Below, piece after piece: positions 1-5,242 of a DNA stretch of 18,207 bases (position 1 is the first letter of the stretch; every line of letters starts with the position of its first letter). Source of the DNA: Acidimicrobiia bacterium (GTDB lineage: Bacteria > Actinomycetota > Acidimicrobiia > Spongiisociales > ZC4RG35); the NCBI GenBank assembly GCA_009377735.1, contig WHTL01000031.1:1-18207 (forward strand), given 5' to 3'. A program made the translations under genes and the position numbers. The notes below the pieces were generated by a model. The model searched no databases. It saw nothing but the letters and a program-made list of their open reading frames with translations, and was not told the DNA's origin.

Positions 1-2
1 CC

Positions 3-671
3 ATCTGGATCGAGCCACTACCCGAGGAGTACCCAGCCGGAGACGAGGATGACCCCGTGGCATCGTATCAGCGTCGCGAAAGCGTGGAACTGGCATATGT
101 TGCCGCACTGCAGCATCTGCCGGCAACGCAGCGGGCGGTGTTGTTGGTTAGGGAGGTCCTCGGATTCAGTGCCGACGAGGCGGCCACGATGCTTGACACC
201 ACACGGGCGTCGATAAACAGTGCATTGCAACGCGCCCGGTCTGCCGTGGCGGAGCGGATACCCGAAAAGTCACAGCAGGCAGAGCTCGCCTCTTTGGGGA
301 CCGACGGGGTTGGAAATCTGGCGGACGCCTTCGTCGCAGCGTGGGAGAGGGCCGACGTGGATGCGCTCCTGGAGTTGCTCACCGCCGACGTTCGCTTCAC
401 CATGCCCCCGCTCCCTGCCTGGTTCGATGGTCGCGACGAGGTTGGTCGTTTCATCGCCGAGAAGGTCTTCGCCACAAGGTGGAAACTGGAGCCGGTTCGC
501 TCCAACGGGCAACCCGCCTTCGCCTGCTACCAGAACACCGGCGACGGGTTCTTTCTGGGGGCGGTGAACCTGCTCTCGATCAGGGACGGCCGCATCATGT
601 GGGTGGCCGGGTTCATTGACCCTGCCGTGCGCGATCACTTCGAGCAGAAATTGTCTCAGAAGAACCGATGA
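3..671 (+). CDS. ECF RNA polymerase sigma factor with C-terminal SnoaL-like domain (5' truncated by window)
   Basis: The frame is open from the first bases, so the N-terminus (sigma region 2) lies outside the window. The visible part begins with a linker containing WIEPLPEEYP, typical of the large ECF group described by TIGR02960 (SigX5/SigG-like). Sigma region 4 follows: a helix with LPATQRAVLLVREVLGFSADEAA, here read as consecutive short blocks, and a recognition helix around TTRASINSALQRARS. The last 110 or so residues form a SnoaL/NTF2-like domain with the hallmark FTMPPLPAWFDGR and a WVAGFIDP end. In this family the NTF2-like tail is thought to modulate sigma activity in place of a classical anti-sigma factor. 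A RibD-type reductase follows 57 nt downstream on the same strand; such pairing is common for this sigma group. The target regulon cannot be read from the sequence. Confidence 0.9.
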   Translation: MWIEPLPEEYPAGDEDDPVASYQRRESVELAYVAALQHLPATQRAVLLVREVLGFSADEAATMLDTTRASINSALQRARSAVAERIPEKSQQAELASLGTDGVGNLADAFVAAWERADVDALLELLTADVRFTMPPLPAWFDGRDEVGRFIAEKVFATRWKLEPVRSNGQPAFACYQNTGDGFFLGAVNLLSIRDGRIMWVAGFIDPAVRDHFEQKLSQKNR

Positions 672-715
672 ATCGGAGGGGTCACCTGTCTCTATATGGT
701 CGACACGTCCCCAAC

Positions 716-722
716 AGAGAGG
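716..722 (+). promoter_or_regulatory. Shine-Dalgarno AGAGAGG fixing the start of the RibD-like gene
   Basis: AGAGAGG lies 6 nt before ATG 729. It favours this start over the in-frame ATG at 696, which would add 11 residues not expected before the first beta strand (SKLIVSNIMS). Confidence 0.7.
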
Positions 723-728
723 TACACC

Positions 729-1337
729 ATGTCGAAACTGATCGTCTCCAACATCATGTCACTGGACGGCTACGTAGAGGGCCCGGGTGGCAACATGATG
801 GTCCTTCCCATGGACGGATTCTTCGATTCTTACAATCTCGAGCGGCTCCGCACCGCAGGCACATTGCTGCTGGGCGCCACCACCTACACCGGTCTGAAGG
901 GCTACTGGCCCCAGGTAGCACAGGACCCCACGGTGTCACCGGCGGTAGCAGCCGACCCGACCGTGGCCGAGATCCACCGCGAGACCGGAACACGTAACAA
1001 CCAGATCGCCAAGATCGTGATCTCGGATTCGCTCACCGACGATGACACCGCGCCATGGACCGATACCACCACCATCGTGGCCAGAGCCGAGGCCCATTCC
1101 GCCGTCACAGCTCTTAAGGAGCAGGCTGTTGACGACATCCTTGTCTTCGGTAGCAGCATCCTCTGGAACGACCTTCTGACAGGAGGGTTGGTCGATGAGC
1201 TCCATCTCATGGTGGGGTCGGCTGCCGTGGGTGGGGGAAAGCCCGCGTTCACCGGCCCGGTGCCGTCGATGAAGCTCCTTGAGAGCCGGAGTGAAAAGAA
1301 CTCCGAGAACATCCTCCTGCGGTACGGTCTGTCCTGA
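729..1337 (+). CDS. Dihydrofolate reductase / RibD C-terminal-like family protein
   Basis: The 202-residue protein has the RibD_C (DHFR-like) fold pattern. An N-terminal strand with SLDGYV is followed by GTLLLGATTYTGLKGYWP, the usual place of the NADPH-contacting segment. A central Rossmann-like part carries KIVISDSL and the conserved DDILVFGSSIL, and VDELHLMVGSAAVGGGKPAF sits near the end. These are the standard landmarks of stand-alone actinobacterial 'dihydrofolate reductase family' proteins, which are mostly uncharacterised NAD(P)H-dependent reductases and not true folate enzymes. It probably shares a transcript or regulation with the ECF sigma factor upstream. Substrate unknown. Confidence 0.88.
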   Translation: MSKLIVSNIMSLDGYVEGPGGNMMVLPMDGFFDSYNLERLRTAGTLLLGATTYTGLKGYWPQVAQDPTVSPAVAADPTVAEIHRETGTRNNQIAKIVISDSLTDDDTAPWTDTTTIVARAEAHSAVTALKEQAVDDILVFGSSILWNDLLTGGLVDELHLMVGSAAVGGGKPAFTGPVPSMKLLESRSEKNSENILLRYGLS

Positions 1338-1363
1338 CCGGAGGCTTGTCCCAGTCCTATTCT
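1334..1363 (+). promoter_or_regulatory. Putative promoter for the NYN-domain gene, near-leaderless
   Basis: A -35-like CTGACC (1334-1339, overlapping the end of the preceding gene) and a -10-like TATTCT (1358-1363) are separated by 18 nt. The ATG at 1372 begins 8 nt after the -10 box, so transcription would start at or next to the start codon. No good Shine-Dalgarno is present, which fits leaderless translation. Inferred by motif only. Confidence 0.4.
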
Positions 1364-1371
1364 GGGTCGGG

Positions 1372-2559
1372 ATGGCAATAGCGAGTGAGATCGAGTTGCT
1401 GCGTCCGGCAGTGGAGCGTCTTCGGGTCGTGTTGAAACGGATGGACACCGCAGACGTGCCCGCCAGATTGCGACCACTGACCAAGTCATCGGCTCGACGT
1501 GTCCCTCCACCCCTGCTGAAGGGAGCGGTTGATGCCCTCGACCGGGACGAGTGGCTCCGTACCCAGGTCGTCGAGAAGGGCGATGCCCTCGATACGGAGG
1601 CATCGCAGCGACCAGAGGCGGCCTCGGCGTTGTTCCTCCTTCGTCCGGAGACCTGGGAGGAGGAGTTCGCCAAATTGGTCGAGGAGAGCGAGGAAACCAG
1701 CCTCGCAGGCAAAGTCACCCGTTTGGAGCGGCAACGCCGAAACGACGCCCTGACCATCAAGCGACTGCGCGCCGAGATCAAGGGCCTGAGGAGGCAGCGC
1801 GACTCCGTGGTGGCCGGGACTACCGAGCGGTACCACGAGGACATGGCCGAGGAAAACGAACGGTTGGCAAGGTCCGAGGCCCGCCGGGCGGAGGTGGAGA
1901 AACTCCGTGTTGCGCTGGAAGAGCGATCCCTGAACATGGAGGAGGAACTTCGTGACATCCGGTCGCGGCTAGAAAGTACTCGCCAGGCTCTGGAACGGGA
2001 GAGAAGAAAGCCTTCTGGGACCGCGGAGGCTGACACAGTGGCGGGGATGCCGGGTTCTCCCGAGGCGGTTGCCTCCATCCTCGATCGGGTGATGCTGTCC
2101 GTCAGACGCGAAACCGTCACCGAGGAATTGGTTGCATCCGATCAGGAGATTGGTTCACCTCCAGCCTTGCCAGACACACCCGATGCCGTTGCTGAGCTGA
2201 TTGCTGACCGCTGGGTGTGGCTCATCGATGGCTACAACGTCTCCTACCTGCTTGCGGGTCGTCGTCCCGAGTCGATGGACCGGCTACGTCTCGAGTCCAG
2301 ACTTGGCCGACTCCTGGCGAAGGCCGCCCGTGGCACCACGGTCACGGTGTACTGGGATAGCTCCGAGGGAGTAGATTCCCGCAGTGGAGGTCCCGGAGTC
2401 GCGGTGCGCTTCGTGCCCTCTGCCGATGAGGCGATCATCGAGCATGCCGGGCCGGCAACAGTCGTGGTCTCCACCGACCGACGAGTCCGTGAGGAGTCCG
2501 AGGAAAAGGGTGCCATCCCCTTATGGTCGGAGGCTCTCATAGGGTGGTTTGGTAACTGA
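1372..2559 (+). CDS. Coiled-coil protein with C-terminal NYN (PIN-like) domain, putative RNA-processing nuclease
   Basis: The protein has 395 residues from ATG 1372. An earlier in-frame ATG at 1279 lies inside the upstream gene and gives a nonsense N-terminus, so it was not used. The first 80 or so residues are helical. A long charged coiled coil follows, roughly residues 100-220, rich in Glu, Arg and Leu heptads (for example KVTRLERQRRNDALTIKRL). A low-complexity linker leads to a C-terminal NYN/YacP-type domain starting at WVWLIDGYNV (D286, N289), with VTVYWDSSEG and VVVSTDRRVRE supplying further acidic positions expected in the PIN-like active site. Actinobacteria carry similar proteins annotated as 'RNA-binding protein containing a PIN domain'. 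A ribonuclease role is inferred from fold; RNA target and partners are unknown. Confidence 0.85.
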   Translation: MAIASEIELLRPAVERLRVVLKRMDTADVPARLRPLTKSSARRVPPPLLKGAVDALDRDEWLRTQVVEKGDALDTEASQRPEAASALFLLRPETWEEEFAKLVEESEETSLAGKVTRLERQRRNDALTIKRLRAEIKGLRRQRDSVVAGTTERYHEDMAEENERLARSEARRAEVEKLRVALEERSLNMEEELRDIRSRLESTRQALERERRKPSGTAEADTVAGMPGSPEAVASILDRVMLSVRRETVTEELVASDQEIGSPPALPDTPDAVAELIADRWVWLIDGYNVSYLLAGRRPESMDRLRLESRLGRLLAKAARGTTVTVYWDSSEGVDSRSGGPGVAVRFVPSADEAIIEHAGPATVVVSTDRRVREESEEKGAIPLWSEALIGWFGN

Positions 2560-2670
2560 CTGCCGCGGAGAACCCTCAGAACGACTACCGACCCTGAGCC
2601 GACATCCTCACCAGGATGACCCCCGTTAGGCTGATCATCCACCCGGGCACCAACCCTGGAAAGGACACCG

Positions 2671-2831
2671 ATGACGACGGCATCCGTACAGAGAACTCGA
2701 CACAACCGGTCCGAGGTCGGACCCATCGAACTGTTCTCGACCTTGTCTACGTGTTCGCCATTATCCAGCTCTCTCACCTACTCATCGAGCATCTCACATG
2801 GACCGGGGTGGCGCAGACGGTCGTCGTGTTT
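2671..2831 (+). pseudogene. ltrA: ltrA-like (low temperature requirement A) N-terminal remnant, frameshifted and truncated
   Basis: ATG 2671 has a good Shine-Dalgarno (GGAAAGGA, 2658-2665). It starts MTTASVQRTRHNRSEVGPIELF, an LtrA-type N-terminus, in frame 1. The family's next block (FFDLVYVFA) appears only after a shift of frame. From about 2737 the sequence in another frame reads DLVYVFAIIQLSHLLIEHL and then TWTGVAQTVVVF, a clear LtrA first membrane helix region. One missing T within what would be TTCTTC (about 2734-2738) explains the shift. Similarity stops at 2831, exactly where the 55-bp repeat begins, and the frame ends at a TGA 11 nt into the repeat. LtrA proteins are usually around 380-400 residues; only about 53 codons remain. 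The rest of ltrA is not in this window. Confidence 0.7.
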
Positions 2832-2886
2832 GTGAAAGACGTGTGAAAGCTTCATGGTGGCGAGGCGGCGGCTTGCTGTTAGTCGG
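2832..2886 (+). repeat. 55-bp direct repeat, copy 1
   Basis: It starts GTGAAAGACGTGTGAAAGCT and ends around GCTGTTAGTCGG. It matches 3558-3612 at 52 of 55 positions. The first 40 bases are identical; the differences are at 2872, 2874 and 2883. Inside are two GTGAAAG words 11 bp apart (2832-2838 and 2843-2849) and a near-palindromic TGAAAGCTTCA. The copy cuts off the ltrA-like remnant. Confidence 0.9.
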
Positions 2887-2962
2887 ATGAGGCGCCTCAG
2901 GCTCACGGCACCGGTGTACGCGGCCGGGTCGAAGGGGACCTCACGGGGATTTTTTTTGCGGC

Positions 2963-3259
2963 TCAGCAGATCCGGACCGGGAACAGGACCGTCTCAGCGA
3001 CGACGCGATCGCGTTCGGCGGCCATGGCCACGCGCCTGGGGTCGACTATGTAGGCGTCGATCGCGTCCTGGCCCGGGAAGCGGTAGACGTGGATCTCATG
3101 GGGGTTGCCGTCCTCGCCGCCGCTGATGACGCGTGAGACCAGCTCGCCGCCGTGCTCGGGGACGAGCGCGAGCACATCGTCCTCATAGGAGGACATCGCC
3201 GCTTCCAGGCCGGGCCGGGCCCGCAGCAGGCAGCACAGTTCGATCACGTTGTCGTTCAT
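2963..3259 (-). CDS. Small dimeric alpha/beta-barrel (DUF1330-like) protein of unknown function
   Basis: About 98 residues from ATG 3259 (MNDNVIELCC); an ATG three codons upstream (3268) is possible, and neither has a clear Shine-Dalgarno. The order is strand (VIELCCLLRA), helix (GLEAAMSSYEDDVLALVPEH), strand (ELVSRVI), strand (EIHVYRFP), helix (DAIDAYIVDPRRVAMAAERD), strand (AETVLFPVRI). This is the ferredoxin-like layout of the dimeric alpha-beta barrel superfamily, and RFPGQDAIDAYIVDP resembles the DUF1330 signature. Function is not assignable. It is the only intact gene in the repeat-bounded cassette, and its strand is opposite to its neighbours outside the cassette. Confidence 0.65.
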   Translation of the reverse strand: MNDNVIELCCLLRARPGLEAAMSSYEDDVLALVPEHGGELVSRVISGGEDGNPHEIHVYRFPGQDAIDAYIVDPRRVAMAAERDRVVAETVLFPVRIC

Positions 3260-3376
3260 GGCGACCATGATCGCAGCCGCGCCCGCGGAGTGAAGTCCGT
3301 TCCCACCACCTGCCGACCCGGCCGAAGCCAGGTCGAGGATCGCTGGGATTGGCGGGTATGGCGTCCGCCTCGGCGT

Positions 3377-3577
3377 TCAGCCGGTGTCGCACAGTCGAGT
3401 GGCGTTGAAGGACAGCCTGCCGTCGGTCAGGGCCTCAACGCTGCTTTCCAGTCGGACCCATTGCTCCGGGGTCAGTTCGTCGCCGGCCGCGAGGTACTTG
3501 AACAGGTCGCCGCGGGTCTGCTCCGCGTACAGCGCGAGCTTGGTGTCGTCGCCAGCCGTGAAAGACGTGTGAAAGCT
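3377..3577 (-). pseudogene. C-terminal fragment of an unrecognised gene, truncated at repeat copy 2
   Basis: On the minus strand a frame runs from just after a TGA in repeat copy 2 (3578-3580) to a stop at 3377-3379 without any ATG. From the repeat edge it reads AGDDTKLALYAEQTRGDLFK, then YLAAGDELTPEQWVRLESS and VEALTDGRLSFNATRLCDTG. This is a soluble, helical, well-formed protein-like sequence with strong GC3, unlike the shadow frames around it. It looks like the last 60 or so residues of a larger protein whose upstream part was lost where the repeat begins. I do not recognise the family. Confidence 0.45.
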
Positions 3578-3612
3578 TCATGGTGGCGAGGCGGCGGTTG
3601 GCTGTTAGACGG
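3558..3612 (+). repeat. 55-bp direct repeat, copy 2
   Basis: It matches 2832-2886 at 52 of 55 positions. Copy 2 ends in GGCTGTTAGACGG, 42 nt before the GTG start of the NDH-2-like gene, so the repeat overlaps that gene's probable promoter. Confidence 0.9.
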
Positions 3613-3624
3613 GCCACCTAAGAT
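3598..3624 (+). promoter_or_regulatory. Putative promoter of the NDH-2-like gene
   Basis: TTGGCT (3598-3603) and TAAGAT (3619-3624) are separated by 15 nt, shorter than ideal. The -10 box leaves a short leader with GAGG (3643-3646) 8 nt before GTG 3655. The -35-like hexamer lies inside repeat copy 2, and copy 1 differs exactly there (CTTGCT). Confidence 0.3.
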
Positions 3625-3654
3625 CGGTGTCACCGGAAGAACGAGGTACAGAAC

Positions 3655-4890
3655 GTGGATGTCCTGATCGTAGGCGGTGGCTTTGGTGGACTGGAGGTGG
3701 CCCGCAGTCTTGACGAGAAGGCGCAGGTCACCATCGTCTCCACCGACAACTTCCTCTTGTTCAGCCCGATGTTGGCCGAGGTGGCGGCGGGCGACATCGA
3801 CCCGAGACACATCCTCACCCCCATCAGACATTACGTGCCTCGGGCCCGTTTCATCCAAGGCGAAGCGGTGGATATCGACCCCGACCAAAAGACGGTACGC
3901 GTTGCTCCCGGGTTCGACACACCTGAGATCGAGTTGTCCGCCGATGCCTTGGTGCTCTCTCTCGGGTCGGTCCCGGCGGACTTTGGGATCCCGGGCGTTG
4001 GGGAGCACACCATCGGGTTCAAGAACATCGGCGATGCCCTCCAAATCAGGAACCGCGCACTGGCCCTTCTGGAGGCTGCTTCCACCCACCCCGACCCGAA
4101 TATGACACGGTTCGCCATCATCGGTGCCGGGTACTCCGGTGTCGAGCTGGCGGGGTCCCTGGCCGATATGCTTGAGGAGGCGTCGACCAGGTTCTATCCC
4201 ACGGCACCGCTTCCCAAAGTGATACTTATCGACGCCGCCGATCGCGTTGCCCCCACCCTCCGGCCTTCATTGGGAGCCGCAGCCGAGCGAGCCTTGGTGG
4301 AGCGTGGGGTGGAGGTCCATCTGGGGAGGGCGGTGAAATCGATCGATTCCTCCGGTGTCCATCTGGCGGACGGAGACCACGTTGCGGCGAACACGGCGGT
4401 TTGGGCGGCGGGGGTCCGGCCCAATCCCCTCATGGCCGAGATCGGTCTGCCCGTGAACGAGAAGGGCAGGTTGGTTGTCGATGGAAATCTTCGTGCCGCC
4501 CCCGGGGTGTTCGGTGTTGGTGACTGCGCCGCCGTTCCCGATGGGTCCGGTGACATCTCACCTCCCACCGGCCAGTTCGCCATACGTGAGGGACGCTATC
4601 TCGGTCGTAATCTCCCCGGGTTGTTGGCAGGGCGTGCCTATGCGCCGTTCCACTATCGGACTCTCGGAGAGTTGGTCGCACTCGGGCATCGCAACGCAGT
4701 TGGTCAGGTGCTCGGGGTTCCGGTTTCCGGTTTCCCGGCGTGGGTGATCTGGCGTTCCTACTATCTCAACCGGCTTCCCGGAATCCAGAGAAAGGCCAGA
4801 GTGGGGATGGACTGGATGGCCGACCTCCTCTTTCCCCAGGATGTTGCCTGGCTACCGAGTTCGGAATTGGGGCCGCCACTCGGAGGTTGA
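3655..4890 (+). CDS. NAD(P)/FAD-dependent oxidoreductase, type II NADH dehydrogenase (NDH-2)-like
   Basis: 411 residues from GTG 3655 (Shine-Dalgarno GAGG 8 nt upstream). It has two Rossmann modules. The FAD motif is VLIVGGGFGGLEVA at residues 3-16. The NAD(P)H motif is FAIIGAGYSGVELAGSLAD, with G157-x-G159-x-x-G162. The second FAD motif is VFGVGDCAAVP with D290. FLLFSPMLAEVAAGDID and the C-terminal LPGIQRKARVGMDWMADLLF are typical of the NDH-2 / sulfide:quinone reductase-like superfamily. The expected role is transfer of electrons from NADH to menaquinone at the inner face of the membrane without proton pumping; membrane contact would be through the amphipathic C-terminus. It lies just downstream of the disturbed interval. 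A different flavoprotein disulfide-reductase-like activity cannot be excluded. Confidence 0.85.
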   Translation: MDVLIVGGGFGGLEVARSLDEKAQVTIVSTDNFLLFSPMLAEVAAGDIDPRHILTPIRHYVPRARFIQGEAVDIDPDQKTVRVAPGFDTPEIELSADALVLSLGSVPADFGIPGVGEHTIGFKNIGDALQIRNRALALLEAASTHPDPNMTRFAIIGAGYSGVELAGSLADMLEEASTRFYPTAPLPKVILIDAADRVAPTLRPSLGAAAERALVERGVEVHLGRAVKSIDSSGVHLADGDHVAANTAVWAAGVRPNPLMAEIGLPVNEKGRLVVDGNLRAAPGVFGVGDCAAVPDGSGDISPPTGQFAIREGRYLGRNLPGLLAGRAYAPFHYRTLGELVALGHRNAVGQVLGVPVSGFPAWVIWRSYYLNRLPGIQRKARVGMDWMADLLFPQDVAWLPSSELGPPLGG

Positions 4891-4923
4891 GTGCACTAAG
4901 AACTTTCTGTCACAGCCTCCCGT

Positions 4924-4929
4924 TAGGTT
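4924..4929 (+). promoter_or_regulatory. Putative -10 box (TAGGTT) upstream of the two-CxxC gene
   Basis: TAGGTT sits 7 nt before an ATG (4937) that opens a 23-codon Pro-rich frame overlapping the start of the downstream gene. A matching sequence context, CCCGTTAGG(T/C)TG, also occurs upstream of the ltrA-like remnant near 2625. No convincing -35 box was seen. Confidence 0.3.
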
Positions 4930-4991
4930 GGCGACCATGTTGAATGCGGTACAACCACCACAACCACGACCACCGACAGGGCAGGTGCGAC

Positions 4992-5180
4992 ATGATCATC
5001 GACTGTGACACCTGTCTCATGGCCAACACCGATACCTGTGACGAGTGCATCGTCCCTGTCCTCTTGGGCGCGCCCCAGCGGCGTGGTCGAATCGAGATCT
5101 CCGACGTGGAGATGGAGGCGATGGACAACCTCGCCGCCGAGGGTTTGGTGCCACCGCTCCGACTGGTGTCGGGCGAATAA
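4992..5180 (+). CDS. Small two-CxxC protein, conserved in Actinobacteria, function unknown
   Basis: 62 residues from ATG 4992 (AGGTG 4 nt upstream). An in-frame ATG at 4944 would add a His/Asn-rich stretch of 16 residues that I judge non-native. The N-terminus is MIIDCDTCLMANTDTCDECI, with C5-x2-C8 and C16-x2-C19: four cysteines placed to bind zinc or an Fe-S centre. A hydrophobic VPVLLG, a variable hinge, and an ending with ALA-like helix MEAMDNLAAEGLVPPLRLV follow. I recall short actinobacterial proteins with the same layout (CxxC, CxDC, VxVLLG, GLVPPLR), always annotated as hypothetical. It lies at the head of the PatB-to-methyltransferase gene block. Metal binding is inferred from cysteine spacing only. 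Confidence 0.75.
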   Translation: MIIDCDTCLMANTDTCDECIVPVLLGAPQRRGRIEISDVEMEAMDNLAAEGLVPPLRLVSGE

Positions 5181-5226
5181 GGAGACCACTCCGGCTGGGG
5201 CGTCTTCTACCGTGGGGAGCGTCCCC
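5181..5226 (+). other. Two small hairpins in the leader of the PatB-like gene
   Basis: GGAG-ACCA-CTCC (5181-5192) and GGGGA-GCG-TCCCC (5214-5226) can form short perfect stems between the two-CxxC gene and ATG 5243. They do not match a riboswitch that I recognise and there is no T tract. They may be a weak attenuator or chance. Confidence 0.25.
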
Positions 5227-5242
5227 CCTAGAAGAGTTGCAA

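Larger units (their letters stand above)
2832..3612. mobile_element. Repeat-bounded putative inserted cassette (unit length 726 bp)
   Basis: The two 55-bp direct repeats start 726 bp apart. Between them lie an intact minus-strand gene (2963-3259), a minus-strand gene fragment whose coding similarity runs into copy 2, a T8 tract (2950-2957), and about 110 bp (3269-3376) in which I see no gene or signal. The interior looks richer in G+C and uses GC-ending codons more strictly than the neighbours. Integration of a circle at a 55-bp site, or recombination between dispersed copies, would leave this pattern. No recombinase is present, so the mechanism and even mobility are inference. A tandem duplication followed by divergence is an alternative. 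Confidence 0.5.

Noticed and set aside
936..2120. 394-aa minus-strand frame opposite the reductase and NYN genes
   Set aside because: Its Ser/Arg-rich composition is that of an antisense shadow of GC-rich coding sequence, and it crosses two well-supported plus-strand genes.
2572..2600. CTCAG...CTGAG stem as terminator of the NYN gene
   Set aside because: It has only 5 bp with a long loop and no T run, so it is indistinguishable from chance.
2950..2957. T8 tract as an intrinsic terminator
   Set aside because: No stable hairpin precedes it on the plus strand, and on the minus strand it is an A tract, so it cannot end the minus-strand gene beside it.
2832..3612. Integron-type attC sites, because copy 2 ends in GTTAGAC (fits GTTRRRY)
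   Set aside because: Copy 1 ends in GTTAGTC, which does not fit. No partner RYYYAAC site at a suitable distance and no attC-like paired arms were found on either strand.
5045..5242. 66-residue N-terminal extension of the PatB-like protein
   Set aside because: It overlaps the two-CxxC gene in another frame, is Arg/Pro-rich, and precedes a start at 5243 that matches the family N-terminus.
5181..5242. Riboswitch (for example a SAM or cobalamin type) ahead of the PatB-like gene
   Set aside because: The leader is only about 60 nt, has two tiny stems, and shows no conserved core that I recognise.
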